Assembly: GCF_964656455.1 (NCBI RefSeq)
Contig: NC_135719.1
Span: 10,767,163 to 10,831,162, forward strand
Direction of reading: 5' to 3'
DNA length: 64,000 nucleotides
Source of the DNA: Halichoerus grypus
Taxonomy: Eukaryota > Chordata > Mammalia > Carnivora > Phocidae
Position 1 is the stretch's first letter; every line of letters starts with the position of its first letter. Under the pieces are notes generated by a model, which did not search any database, was not told the DNA's origin, and was given only the letters and a program-made list of their open reading frames with translations. Shown here in pieces: positions 11,313 through 21,985 of this stretch. The position numbers and the translations under genes are program-made.

Positions 11313-12104
11313 CTCGAGCCAAGGGGGCTCCTTCTCCAAGGGTTGTGTTCCTCTGCTTCCCAGCAAACTCTACCAGCAACTGTCATAAAATCCAAGAGCT
11401 TGAAACACAGGGAGGGCAGGATGAGACACCAGGCTGATAGGAACCTACACATGCATTTGTATATGCTGAGTTGGAAAATATTCACCAAACGTGCTCAGGA
11501 ATATTTTACAAGTGTGAGTAATGACTCAGTGCCTTGCAAAGAGACACACCATCTTCCAAACCATAGCTGCTGTTAGAGAAAGGAAACCACATTCTGCATG
11601 TTCTCAAAGCAAGGACTTGCGTAAACTCTGTTTTTCAGAGGTGTCAGATGCTGTTCCCTGATGTGACGCATCATCTGGTCAAGTAACATGACAGAGCCTC
11701 TCGCCTTGGCTCAGAAAGGAAGGTGATGTCTCTGAACTGGATGTCTGGGGGAAGCATTTTTAAAACTTGTGAGCCTTCGCAGCTGGGGAGATGGTGTTTA
11801 CTTCCTGTGAATCACATAGGGCCTGCCTGAAAGGGGCCACCTAACCCTGTGTGTGTGCACGTGTGTGTGTGTGTGTGTATGTGTGTACACGCATGCGCCA
11901 ATGTTGGAAATTGCTATTCATCACACAGAACACGAGCGTATTCTCTTAAGAATGCATTTCACTCCCGCTAGAGATGATTAAACAAGTAATGCATGAGCAC
12001 TAAATAGGTCTTTAATTTAAAGTCAGGGTGGAAGATTTGGTCCCGTAGCTTGCTGCCTTAGAAAGCTGTGGGCGGCGAGAAGCCTCCACTGGGAGAGTGC
12101 AGAC
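11313..12104. other. Unassigned sequence with a TG tract
   Basis: No gene or named repeat except the alternating TG/CA tract at about 11850-11895, which includes GCACGTG and ACACGCATGCG. Short open frames at 11264-11576 have no domain. Confidence 0.4.
11850..11895. repeat. Interrupted TG/CA alternating repeat
   Basis: Alternating purine-pyrimidine tract made of TG repeats broken by CACG and TA steps, ending ACACGCATGCGC. Confidence 0.8.
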
Positions 12105-12235
12105 CATGTTCCAGGCACTCAGAAATGAGTTTTCTCCTTTCCTCTGCACCATGACCATTTTGCAGAGTAGGAGACTGAGGTTCAGCAGAGTTAGTTACTT
12201 GTCTCAAGTCTGTATCTTTTAGTAAGTGATCAAAG
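12105..12235 (-). repeat. MIR SINE fragment, reverse orientation
   Basis: The plus strand shows TTTTGCAGAGTAGGAGACTG, AGGTTCAGCAGAGTTAGTTAC, TTGTCTCAAGTCTGTATC and AGTAAGTGATCAAAG, the antisense of the MIR core and its flanks. Confidence 0.7.
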
Positions 12236-12279
12236 TTGAACATAATGTCGACTGATTGCATCTGGCCCAAAGCTGAGAT

Positions 12280-12960
12280 TTTGTAGAATAATTGATTTTT
12301 ATTATGGAGAATATGAAACCCATACAAAAGTAGCAAGGATAGTTGAATGAACCTCAGTATGCTCGTCGTCGATTATTACCAACTTGTGGCCTTTCTTGTT
12401 CTATCTGTACCCGTAGCCAGCCTCCCCTTAAGGCCTAATGATAATTTTTTAATATTAACAAATATGTACTCTGTTCAAATTTCTCCAGTTGTCTCATAAA
12501 GAAAAAAACCCACTTAGATCTAAAAAGCTCTATGCTTTGCAATTAGTTGCCTTGTCTCTTAGGTCCCTTTTAATCTATAGGTTTCTATCTCTCTCTTCCT
12601 GCAGGTTAAAAAAATGGAATCACTCATTTATCTTGCAGTTTTGTACAGTCAGGATGGTGCTTTTTAACATGTTCTTCTGTCCCCCGCCTGCATTTTTTTG
12701 TAAATTGGTTGTTAGCTCTAGAGGACTGATCAGATTCAGGATTAATTTTTATTTTTTTTGGCAAGAAATACTTCATAGGCGATAATGTCTATTTCTATTA
12801 ATGAGACACATAAGGTCTGGCTTTTTCTTTTCATGGTGCTGACAGCCGTTGATGGTCATGGCCTCTAAATAGTGGGGACATTCAAATTCTGTCATTCATT
12901 CTTTTGTAATTCTATCAAGAGAAAGTTCCTCGTTTCAACTATTTTATTACCTGGAGGTAG
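12280..12960 (-). mobile_element. Probable ancient L1 3' region, reverse orientation
   Basis: AT-rich block with landmarks that I associate with old L1 3' ends read antisense: ATTACCAACTTGTGGCC, CAAATTTCTCCAGTTGTCTC, TTGGTTGTTAGCTCTAGAGG, CTGATCAGATTCAGGATTAA and GGCAAGAAATACTTCATAGG. Family assignment is tentative. The 98-codon open frame at 12489-12785 falls inside it. Confidence 0.5.
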
Positions 12961-13524
12961 AATTTGATTGAGAAAAGCAGGAAAAATGTTATATGATTAC
13001 CAAAAAACAACTTCAGATTTCCTTTTGTCCTTGAGGTATATCCTCTTAGGGATGTATAAATTACTGTGTTTAAATGTCATTGGAAATGGCTTTGGGTGTG
13101 GTTGGGACTCTTAATTCAATGAACGATTAAATGTGTTCCATTTTGTTTTTGATTTTTATGGATGACTTCTTAAGATATAATTTTGTTGGATAATTATATG
13201 AACTGTTTACATGGTGTCAAAGTCATTTCTGCAGAGTAGGAATGTTCTGGGAATTCTGGCTCCAAAACCTGTCCCTGTTCTTCCCTCCCACACCTTAGAC
13301 ACAGCCATTTTTCTTCCAGTTTTTAATCTTTCTGTCTTAAAAATATAACAAAATACATTTATATATTAATATTTCCCTTTTCTTTATAAAAAGTAGCTTC
13401 TTATATTTCCCACCTGACTTTTTCACTGAACAGTATGTCCTATAAAGTAATATTGCATTATAAAGAATTAGGATAATTGGCATTATATAAAGACATAGAA
13501 TCATTGAATTTTTAGAGCTGGTGG
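12961..13524. other. Unassigned AT-rich sequence
   Basis: No gene. The part at about 13370-13470 (TTTTCACTGAACAGTATGTCC) resembles a type of very old repeat seen in many mammalian introns, but I cannot name it. Confidence 0.35.
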
Positions 13525-13772
13525 TATTAACAGGAAATATTCATGTGGCATTTACCCTGTTCTATGCACTGTGCTTGACGTAAGTTCATTCAATGGTTCT
13601 CGTAACTGTAATCCTCTGGGGTGTGTGCTATTATTGTCGCCATTCCGTAGATGAGGAAACTGAAGCAGAGGGTTGTTAGTGAAGTACTTTGCCCAGAGTC
13701 TTAGACCTAGTGAGTGGCAGACCTGGGATTTGGATCCTGGTATCTGCTCTCCTATACCACATTATATTGCTT
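13525..13772 (-). repeat. MIR SINE, near full length, reverse orientation
   Basis: Antisense MIR from end to end: GGCATTTACCCTGTTCTATGC, TCGTAACTGTAATCCTCTGG, TATTATTGTCGCCATTCCG, GATGAGGAAACTGAAGCAG, GAGTGGCAGACCTGGGATTT and TCTCCTATACCACATTATA. This is one of the best preserved MIRs here. Confidence 0.85.
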
Positions 13773-14049
13773 TAGAATTTCCAGAGTTTGATTTTCTGGG
13801 TTTTATGAGTAAGGAAGTTCTAGCCCCTGGGCAGTTATGTTAAAGGTATCACTCCCCACAAGCCCTGTCCCTAGATTTATGACTTCTAAAGATGATCACC
13901 AGCTTGTGATGCAGTTTCTCGTGGAGTCTATAATTTAATCTTAACTTACTCTAAGTTAAACACTTGGCCTGTTCTTATTTCATGGACGCTCAGAAGAGGA
14001 GGCTCCTGGGTCAGATAAAGGACTTTATTATGACCACTGGCATAGTCAT

Positions 14050-14480
14050 CAGCATGTTGTGACATTCCTTTTGCCTTGTTCAGTACCACAGAGGGGAACC
14101 TGAAGGCAAAGTTGGATGTCAGGTGTGCAGTAAGTCATGTGCAGGAGAGGAATACTGAATTTGGAGGATCCACTGCTTTTATGCAAGCAGTAAGCAACCC
14201 TACTCTTGTCCCAGAGGGAAAAGCTGTCTCATTCCTTAAGGTTGCTCTCTGAGAAATGAGTGGGTTATGAATCTGTGAGCTATTGGATGGGCAATGTTTA
14301 CTTCCACTAGCCTGATATAAAAGTCTAATATGTCTGCTGGATAGGGGTCAGCCTCAGCCTTTTCTCTTGCCTGGTGTTCTTGGCGCACCTAGCAGGATGT
14401 GTGGGACCCTAGAGAACTCCTTCGCTGGACATTTCCTTGCACCTTTCCTTTTTGTTTTTGAATAGTCAGGTAGGTACCCA
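14050..14480 (+). repeat. LTR-like copy A of a divergent direct repeat
   Basis: The core at 14276-14328 (GATGGGCAATGTTTACTTCC, then CACTAGCCTGATATAAAAGTCT) matches the core of copy B at 15270-15322 at roughly 80% by eye. Both continue with CCTTTTCTCT and a GTGTGG(A/G) block. The TATAAAAGTCT step followed by a pyrimidine-rich run is what one expects at a U3/R border of an LTR. Outer limits are guesses and no coding remnant was recognised between the copies. It could also be another old repeat family. Confidence 0.4.
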
Positions 14481-15019
14481 TACCATTTCTTTCACAAATT
14501 GAGGCTTTTAAAAACATTTGCCAGTATCCCCTGACCTATTTACAGTGGGTTTTGTATTTCTCAGACTCTGAATGTCTGCATTTAAGCAAAACCCAGTGAG
14601 TGGTTTTGAAGGCCACCTTAACACATCCTAAACACTCGCCACGTGGCAAACCCATGGATTTTATTTTTTATTTGTGATGTGTAACATTTTGAAACCTTCC
14701 AGAGGGATGAGGTTGACAAACATCGATCAGTTTCTTGACTACATAATAGCAGGTTTTGTTTTGATTTCCGTTTTTTTTTTTTCTTTTGCCTGGCTGACTC
14801 CTTTCAATGTTGAGTCCAGTTTTTCTTGCCAGTGATTTTTTTTTTTAATATAATTCTGTAAATTACTGCCCTTCCTAAGACCCTGATTACAACTTTACCT
14901 TTTCATAGGAACACGTGATGCTTTGAAGGGAAGCACTCCCTTGGAAGGCAGCCCTCTCCAGTTTGGCATCCTCAGTGACTTTACTGATTGGGTTTCTTAT
15001 GTTAAGTAAGAATTATAAG

Positions 15020-15850
15020 GATTATCAAGGGTCCAAGCCCTGTCCCTGTGAGGCGAGTAGTGCTCCTTTAAGTTAGAAGAAAAGGCAACATAACAAGCTG
15101 CTGTAAACGCAGTCTAACTGATCCATCAGGAAAATTGGGAGCCGGGGGTTAGAGGAATGGAGAGGGAACATTAACAGGCCCTAGGTTAGGGGAGGAAAGT
15201 CAGGCGAACAAGGGCAAGGGTGCTGCTTGCCACCCAGTACTGCTTACCTTAAAATCCAATCCATCCCTATTAGCTACGGATGGGTACTGTTCACTTCCAC
15301 TGGCCTGATCTTAAAAGTCTAGCCTTTTCTCTCATGAATTTTAACAGTAAGACTCTGGTGTGGAGTCCCCAGAGGGCATCCCTCAGGTGTTGCTGGTGTA
15401 TGGGAGAGCAGGAGGGTTTGGCATTTCCTCCTTCTTGGTGAATTCTGAGCGAGGTCTGCACACGGGTCTGCACACCCTTGTAGTACCTTTGACACTTCTC
15501 ATTGGACCTCTTACTGGAAGGACTTTTTTTTTTTTTTAATTTTTTTATTAACATATAATGTATTATTTGTTTCAGGGGTACAGGTCTGTGATTCATCAGT
15601 CTTACACAATTCACAGGGCTCACCATAGCACATAGCCTCCCCAGTGTCCATCACCCAGCCACCCCATCCCTCCCACCCCCCCACCACTCCAGCAACCCTC
15701 TGTTTCCTTGGAAGGACTTTTTTGTTGTTGCTGTTGTTTAAAACCAGGCTCCATGGGATCTCTCAGGACCTTAAAACTGTTGCAGGGGAGGTCTCACTGC
15801 AATCAACCTTGGGAACCTGGGAGGGAATATAGACCTAATTATGAAAACAA
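15020..15850 (+). repeat. LTR-like copy B, split by a young L1 tail
   Basis: The core CGGATGGGTACTGTTCACTT, CCACTGGCCTGATCTTAAAA, GTCTAGCCTTTTCTCTC corresponds to copy A. Upstream it has AGGCGAGTAGTGCTCC and AAGAAAAGGCAACATAACAAG. It is interrupted at 15530-15709 by an L1 3' end. The sequence after the L1 (ACCAGGCTCCATGGGATCTC) may be its continuation. The right boundary is uncertain. The 111-codon minus frame at 15291-15626 crosses the L1 border and is not a gene. Confidence 0.4.
15530..15709 (-). mobile_element. Young carnivore L1 3' end (short), reverse orientation
   Basis: A 180-base L1 tail: T/A-rich tail, ATTAACATATAATGTATTA, TTTGTTTCAGGGGTACAGGT, then CAGTGTCCATCACCCAGCC. The target duplication GGAAGGACTTTTTT lies at 15516-15529 and 15710-15723. 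It lacks the outer CATCATTAG-type segment seen in the other young L1 tails here, so it ends at a different 3' terminus. Confidence 0.9.
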
Positions 15851-15975
15851 GCACAGGTCCGAATGGAAAGAATAAAACCCTTGTTGTATCCACAAGCGAC
15901 CGAGCAAGGAGTCACAAATACAGGAGTGATAGTACCACCCGCTCTTGGTCCCGGCTCCCGTTCCTTCCTGAGCTC

Positions 15976-16112
15976 TGTGACTCCGTTTCCCTCCTAGGTA
16001 CAGTGGCAATAATGACAGCATTTCTCTTACTAGAGATGATGTGATGATTACAGGAGGGGACATGAAATGTGCCATCGCCCGCAGGTGATAAGTGCTCAGT
16101 GCGTAATTAAGC
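15976..16112 (+). repeat. MIR SINE 3' part
   Basis: The plus strand reads GTGACTCCGTTTCCCTCC, then TACAGTGGCAATAATGACAG, GATGTGATGATTACAGGAGG and AAGTGCTCAGTGCGTAATTA, the sense order of the MIR 3' half. Confidence 0.7.
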
Positions 16113-16207
16113 AGAGGACGGCGTGTCCGCACAGGCCCCCCGGTCTGCTCACTGGTGTGGTTTCTAGGCGCGAGCTCTGATGGGTTTTTTTCTAACCATG
16201 GCCTGGG

Positions 16208-16406
16208 CTGCGCCGTCCAGGGTGGCACCCACCAGCCACATGGGGCTGTTTAAATGACTTCAAGCCACATGAAATGAACGCAGTTGCTTAGTTGTACCGG
16301 CTCAATTTCAAGACGCAAGAGCCCCATGTGGCTCTTGGCTACCGTTTCGGAGCGTGTGGATTACGGAACATTTCTGTCACGCGGAAAGTTCTTTTGGACA
16401 GTTCTG
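16208..16406. mobile_element. Non-autonomous hAT-Charlie-type DNA transposon
   Basis: The ends read CTGCGCCGTCC at the left and, as reverse complement, CAGAACTGTCC at the right, fitting hAT terminal repeats. Inside are AGCCACATGGGGCTGTTTAAA, a paired AGCCCCATGTGGCTCTTGG, and AACATTTCTGTCACGCGGAA. It belongs to the same sequence group as the element at 61995-62240. The exact MER name is not certain. Confidence 0.7.
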
Positions 16407-16974
16407 TTCGGAGGGTTTAGCCCCTGAGGGATTCGATGGCATTAGAATGACTGTTTAATTTTGGAACTTTTTTCCTGGTACTGTCCCCTTTCTGCGCCCT
16501 TTCTACGAATAGGGAGGAGTGTCTGTAGTGCAGACGTGGGAGTGCGCATCTCCAGGCGACTGCTGGAATAATGACGCCCTTGCAGACAAAGTGGGGGGCT
16601 GTCCCCAGAGGCGGCCAAAGGCCGCTAAAGTGCCCTTCAGCCTCCCCGCCCCCTGCAGACCCTCTTGCTCACAAAGGCCACACCTCCTCCTCTGCTGCAA
16701 CCCCTGGGACATTCTCAAGTTCTCTTCCATTCTGTTTCTCTCCTAGGCCCCATGCTTCCCAATTTATGTCCCTAAACAGTGGTCACCGTGATGATGGGAC
16801 ACCTAAGGGCTCTCATTCACTTGCTGAGTACCGGTAGTTAGTACTGTCCTGGCTGTGCTCTCGGAATCAGCAAAGAAGGAAAGTCCATCCTAAAGGGGTG
16901 CCGCGCAGTGGAAATAGAGAAGTCTTTGGTATGTAAACGTTCGTGCCGTAGTTTCAAGATTGCATCTTTTGTGC

Positions 16975-17195
16975 TTACAAGTGGCTCTTTCTGTGTGCTA
17001 AGCTGCTCTAAGGGTTTTCCATGTAGTTAACCCTCAAGAAAACCGTAGGAAGCGGGACTGCTGTTCCCATTGTACAGATAAAGAAATCGAGGCACAGAAA
17101 AACTAAGTGACTTGCTCGCGATCATCCAGCTGGTGTGTGGTGGTGTCAGGATTTGAACCCAGGCCCACAGCCCCCAGATTCTGAGTCTTCACCTC
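16975..17195 (-). repeat. MIR SINE, reverse orientation
   Basis: Antisense MIR: TCTGTGTGCTAAGCTGCTCT, ACTGCTGTTCCCATTGTACAG, ATAAAGAAATCGAGGCACAG, ATCCAGCTGGTGTGTGGTGG and TCAGGATTTGAACCCAGGCC. Confidence 0.85.
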
Positions 17196-17599
17196 CGGGG
17201 TTGACAGTTCTAGATTTGGCAGGGGACTGCAGTTTCCATTTAGCATGGATGTGTTATAAACATCCTACGATTAGGAACCACAGAGGTGTAGACAGGAGGG
17301 TTAATGGAGAAAGAAAGCGGAGTTAGGTCACCAGTAGATTTTAGTCTTGTCTGGAGAATTTGGGTGGGTGGGAGGGCAGGCCCCCAGGTTTTCTAAACTT
17401 AGCGATGCTGCCCCTCTTCTGGGCTAGACCGTGGCCTGCCCTCCTGCTGGAGGCTGAGCTGGGCATTGTGGAGGGAGAAGGTGGCTATTGCAGCCTCCCT
17501 CCTCCTCACCTCTGCTTACAACTTGCCTCCTGCACAAAACCATCAGCAGCCCCTACATCCCACAGGGTGTAGCCCAGAGCCCTGCCAGCCTGCTGCTAT

Positions 17600-17762
17600 G
17601 AGTTACTGAGCAGTTAGTGAGCCCTCCCCGTGGGCTAAGCACTGGTCTAAGCACTTAGCACAGAGAGGCCAAGTCATGTGCTCAGAGTCACACAGCTGGA
17701 GAGTAGCTGAGTCAGGCCTAGAACCCTGGCAGTCTGGCTTTGGAGCCCATGGTCCCCACTCC
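17600..17762 (-). repeat. MIR SINE, internally deleted, reverse orientation
   Basis: The plus strand has GAGCCCTCCCCGTGGGCTAA, GCACTGGTCTAAGCACTTAG, then jumps to CACAGAGAGGCCAAGTCATG, AGAGTCACACAGCTGGAGAG and CAGTCTGGCTTTGGAGCCCA. The central part of the MIR is missing. Confidence 0.8.
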
Positions 17763-18656
17763 TGCCTCCCTTCCTTTATAGCAGATGTTCTCTCCCTACA
17801 CGTTCCCATTACGCGCTTTGCCTAAGTGCTTCCTCTTGGGGCCTTTCTTCCTTCCCCTTCTCGCCTTGTTCCCCGCCCTGTGCCTTCTAACTTGCTCTTC
17901 CTCCATGGACCACACTTGGTGACAGCAGGTCCCCCATCATTGGAGCGATTCAGGTCTCTGCACCTCTCTGGGCTCTGCCTCGGATCAGCCTCCTTTCCAT
18001 TTCCAGTACCTTCCATAGGGGGCCTGACATCTGTCAGGTCTCAGTAAAAAAAAAGAACAGTGGCAGTAGGTAATGATAACCTACCAAGCCTAAGTCCATG
18101 CTGGTATCATGCCGAGCCACCCTAAACCCAGGTTTTACGGAGAAAAGGAGTACGTGAGGCCCAGGGAGGCTGGCTGAGGTGGGGGGGGAGCGGAGGGGGG
18201 CGGGCTTGGAGCCGGTCTTGAATCTCAGCTGACCCCCTCCACGCCTGGTGGCCTCCCGTGTATACGGAAATAAGTGCACTGAAAAAGCAAATTTCAAATC
18301 AGTATGTGGACAGGGCACTTTCCCTGGCCCGGGAAATTGTAGCAGAGTGATCTTAAGACCATCACTCTGGGGCCCCCCTATCCCCCCACAAAAGTGGTGG
18401 GGGTGCTCTGGAGCTCTGCTCTGGAGCTCATCTGTGGTGTTGCACCTGTGGATTTTGATCGCAGCTCAGGGGCTCCCTCGGCGACCCTGTAGACCGAGCC
18501 TCCTGTGCCCATAGCTCCTGGGACATGCACCCAGGGCAGCAGGTGTTCTGTGCTGAGTTCCTCTCACTTTTTTATGGAGAGGGCTGTGTAAGTACCCTAC
18601 ATCCTGACTCCTGCCTCCCTGAGTTGTTTCTGCCACTTTCTGACTCCTGGGGCATG
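17763..18656. other. Unassigned sequence with G-rich tracts
   Basis: Contains a strongly G-rich run at 18180-18207 and a small duplication of CTCTGGAGCT near 18408-18430. Open frames (17826-18047, 18034-18318, 18248-18514) conflict with each other on both strands. No gene is seen. Confidence 0.4.
18180..18207 (+). other. G-quadruplex-prone run
   Basis: Runs of 9, 6 and 3 guanines separated by short loops on the plus strand (GGTGGGGGGGGAGCGGAGG and on to GGGCGGG). This composition fits intramolecular quadruplex formation. Confidence 0.5.
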
Positions 18657-18666
18657 CCCCTGGAGT

Positions 18667-18869
18667 TTTGTTTTGTTTTGTTTTTTAAAGATTTTATTTA
18701 TTTATTTGAGATAGAGAAAGAGCCTGAGCAGGGGGAGCAGCAGAGGGAGAAGGAGAAGCAGGCTCCCCGCGGAGCAGGGAGCCTGACATGGGACCCGATC
18801 CCAGGACCCTGGAATCATGACCTGAGCCAAAGGCAGACACTTAACCGACTGAGCCACCCAGGCGCCCCT
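18667..18869 (-). mobile_element. SINEC, reverse orientation
   Basis: Well preserved copy. The minus strand starts GGGGCGCCTGGGTGGCTCAG and the tail appears on the plus strand as AAAGATTTTATTTATTTATT. The 10-base target duplication CCCCTGGAGT is perfect at 18657-18666 and 18870-18879. An extra TTTTG repeat lies in the tail region at 18665-18685. Confidence 0.97.
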
Positions 18870-18912
18870 CCCCTGGAGTCCTTAAGAACAACATCCTGGG
18901 CAGGCTCTGCTA

Positions 18913-19059
18913 AATATTTTTATTTATTTATTTATTTTTAAATTTTATTTTATGTTAGTCACCGTACAATACATCATTAGTTTTTGATGTAGTGATCTTT
19001 GTTTTCGTACAACACCCAGTGCTCCATGCAGTATGTGCCCTCCTTAATATCCATCACCG
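18913..19059 (-). mobile_element. Young carnivore L1 3' end, reverse orientation
   Basis: Carries the antisense 3' terminus ATGTTAGTCACCGTACAATAC, ATCATTAGTTTTTGATGTAG, AACACCCAGTGCTCCATGCA and ATATCCATCACCGG. An imperfect duplication (GGCTCTGCTAAAT at 18903 and GGCTCTGCAAAT at 19060) bounds it. It is severely 5'-truncated. Confidence 0.88.
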
Positions 19060-19069
19060 GGCTCTGCAA

Positions 19070-19744
19070 ATGTTAATGAGGGACCCAGCCAGGGGAGGGC
19101 CCCCTTGACCTCTGGCCCTGGGCCTCACCGCGTTGCTGTTTTAGGCGAGTGATTTATTGAAAGGGAGGCAGAGGTGGACAGTGGGAAGGAAATCGCCCTT
19201 TTAAATTTATGGCTGGTTTTGCCCACATGAATGTGGAAGCCTCCAGCTATGCAGTTAGAGGTCGTTAGGCAGCTACAATGGGAAATTAATTCTGCAGGGC
19301 CCCCTGTGTGATTGTGGGCGGAACTGCTGTAGGGTAGGGAGAAAGCAGGCTTCTTGCACTGGCCTGGTCTGGCCGGGTAAGAAGGTTGTGCCCTTCCCCT
19401 GAGAAGGGACTGAGAGCTTGCCGGTGTGTGTGTGCATGTGTGTGATTGAGTAAGTGAATAGGTGACCAGCCAGGACTGAGCCCAGGGCCCTGAAAGTCCC
19501 CAGGAGGCATTAGGGGGTGACTGGATCACACTGTCAGCAGGACCCCCTCCTGCTGGCCTTGGGGAAGGCTGGGTCTCAACTTTGATAGTTAAGTCTCGGT
19601 GACCTTGACCACATTACCTAGCTTCTCCATAGAAGGAAGATGTTGGAAATAAGAGAATCTGGAGGTGCCTTTAACTCTGTAAAGGGTTTTTTTTCCCCCT
19701 TCTCTCCATCCTGCAAGGTGGGAAGCTTCTAATCTCCGATAAGT
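19070..19744. other. Unassigned sequence
   Basis: No named repeat. Minus frames at 19125-19529 (134 codons) and 19286-19510 overlap in different frames. No domain is recognised. Confidence 0.4.
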
Positions 19745-20365
19745 TTGTATTAAAAAGCAAAATTCAGCTGAGTAAATTTAAAGATCAAATTGGCTTTATT
19801 CACTGATTCTTGAATGGGGCAGCATCCCATCTAGCAAAGAGAAGTATGCTCCAAAGACCTACAGAAAAGGGAAGGTCTTAAAGGCAAAGAGAGGCAGACA
19901 AGGGAAGTTTGTTAGCAAAGAGTGGACTGTTTCAGGCTTAGGTAATCTACCTGTGGAGGTGGGATGGGGCACAGGGGGATCATCTCACCAGTGCTGAGCA
20001 GTTAAATCCAGGTTGCGTGGTTAAAGGTTGCCTTCCTGGGAGAGGCCAAAACTGTCATTAGGTTTGGCATTAAGTCGTGGTTTGCTGACGTGGGGTTTAG
20101 CACAAGCGACTCTATTTTGGGCCTGTTTTTTTTTGTTGTTTAACAGTACTTTTTCCCACTGGGGAGGTTGGTTTCTCACTTTTTCTCTTCCTTTTTTTTT
20201 TTTTTTTTACAAAAATTTTCTTCCCTTTTAGTTGTTAAGACTAAAGTGTCTTCTTGTAGTCCTCCTCCTTCACTGAGCTTGGGTCTGTGTATCTTGACCA
20301 CAGCTCAGAATGTTCCGGCATCCTTTTCTCTCAGCCCACCATCGTGCCTTCATGCTATAGGAACG
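19745..20365. mobile_element. Probable old ERV LTR (MER21-like), orientation unclear
   Basis: The block GCAAAATTCAGCTGAGTAAA, ATCAAATTGGCTTTATTCAC, GGGCAGCATCCCATCTAGCA, then GGGGGATCATCTCACCAGTG, AGGTTGCGTGGTTAAAGGTT and CCTGGGAGAGGCCAAAACTG matches, from memory, an old LTR family shared among placental mammals. The limits and exact family are uncertain; no retroviral coding part is seen. Frames at 20028-20231 and 20168-20371 run through its T tract. Confidence 0.5.
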
Positions 20366-21037
20366 CCATAAACGCAAACAGATTTCCAGGAGCCTGCAGC
20401 CCTGGAGAGAGGGTAAGGGGTGGGTGTTAGGGGATCAGCCATTGATCCCCGTCTTGCCCATCCGTGACAAAGATGAGAAAATCGGTATAATACGGAGTTT
20501 GTCGCACGCTTCATTGAGTCAGTGTAGAGTCCCGTTCTTTATCCTGAGGTGATGTTCCTGTCCCGTTTTGCTGTTCAGATGTACCTAATTTTGGTTCACC
20601 GTAGCTTTTCTTTTTAAAATTTGTCTTGTATAAATGAAAGAGATGGTACCTCTTTCATTCACCCCTCACGATTCCCTGTGTGGGCCGTGTAAATCCAGAC
20701 TCGGAGGAACTGCTGACCTGTGTTGCTGCCTAATCCGCAGCAGGCTCACGTATGAACCCTGCGCTTTGCGGCGATGTATTACCGTACAGCTCTGGTAGGC
20801 AAACGCATCTGTCCTTTGTTGAGAATTGATCTTATGTATTTTCCTCACGTTGTGCAGGTAAAACATGCCTCTTAGGGACATTGCCACAGCACACCTGTGT
20901 GTGTGGGCGGCACCAGACACGGACTGCTGTTTGAGGACGTGCCCAGGAATTGGGTGTAAGTGGCCCTCCCTTAGACATTTGAAAATACCGGGCTCACTGG
21001 TTTTCAAATTCTGGTTTGACAGAACTTTACCTCTTAG
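20366..21037. other. Unassigned sequence
   Basis: No gene seen. The minus frame 20666-21058 (130 codons) and the plus frame 20865-21224 (which runs into the SINE) lie over one another and show no domain. Confidence 0.4.
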
Positions 21038-21051
21038 AAATCTTAAGTGGG

Positions 21052-21250
21052 GGGGCACCTGGGTGGCTCAGATGGTTAAGCGTCTGCCTTCGGCTCAGGT
21101 CATGATCTCAGGTCCTGGGATCGAGCCCTGCATCGGGCTCCCTGCTCGGCGGGAAGCCTGCTTCTCCCCTCCCACTCCCCCTGCTTGTGTTCCCTCTCTC
21201 GCTGTGTCTCTCTCTGTCAAATGAATAAATAAAATCTTTAAAAAAAAAAA
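21052..21250 (+). mobile_element. SINEC, forward orientation
   Basis: A full SINEC: head GGGCACCTGGGTGGCTCAG, GTCTGCCTTCGGCTCAGGTC, B-box GGGATCGAGCCC, CT-rich body and the tail AAATGAATAAATAAAATC plus an A run. The target duplication AAATCTTAAGTGGG lies at 21038-21051 and after the tail from about 21249. High similarity to the consensus suggests a recent insertion. Confidence 0.97.
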
Positions 21251-21429
21251 AATCTTAAGTGGGACCCCTCACATCAGCGCGAGAGCAGAAGTGCGCTGCC
21301 TGAGCGTGTGGGGCCCAGGCCGAGCTGCCCTTTCCCTCCTGAAAGCATCTCCCTGAACCTTCTGTCGCTGTCATCCAAGGACTCCACAGAACCCAATGAA
21401 AACCTCAGGTCTCGTCTGATTTGACCATT

Positions 21430-21985
21430 TTTTTGTTTGTTTAGAATTGTGGTAAAATTTAGAAATGTGGTAAAACATAACCTAAAATTCACCATGTTCA
21501 CCATTTTTAACTGTATAGTTGAGTAAGTGTGTCATATCCTGACGTTGTTGTGAAGTGGGTCTCCAGAACATTTTCTGTAATTCTAGAACTTTGTGCCCAT
21601 GGAACAACTCCCCCCTACTCCCTCCCCCTCCCCAGGCAGCCACCATTCTTTCTGTGAATTGGACTACTGGGGGTACCTCCTCTCAGTGGAATCCTAGAGT
21701 AATTTGTCCTTCTGTGACTGGCTTGTTTCAGTTAACATCATGTCCTCGGGGTTCATCCGTGGTCAGGCGTGTGTCAAAATTACCTTCTTTGAAGGCTGAA
21801 TAATACTCGATTGTATGTACAGACCACCTTTTTGCTTATCCATTCATCTGTTGCTGGGCATTGGGGTTCCTTCCACCTCTTGGCTACTGTGGATAAGTGC
21901 TGTGATGAACAGGTCTCCTTGAAACCCTGTTTTCAGTTCTTTTGGGGCTGCTGGGTCCTCTGGTATTTGTTTAATTTGTTTGAGA
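21430..21985 (-). mobile_element. Old L1 (L1M) 3' end, reverse orientation
   Basis: Antisense L1M: AAAACATAACCTAAAATTCACC, ATTTTTAACTGTATAGTTGAG, AGAACTTTGTGCCCATGGAAC, AGTGGAATCCTAGAGTAATTT, GAAGGCTGAATAATACTCG, CATCTGTTGCTGGGCATTGG and GATAAGTGCTGTGATGAAC. ORF2 is decayed. Confidence 0.85.

Noticed and set aside
21052..21250. tRNA gene suggested by A- and B-box sequences
   Set aside because: The boxes belong to SINEC elements; the downstream CT-rich body, A tail and target duplication show a SINE, and no cloverleaf with intact acceptor stem is present.
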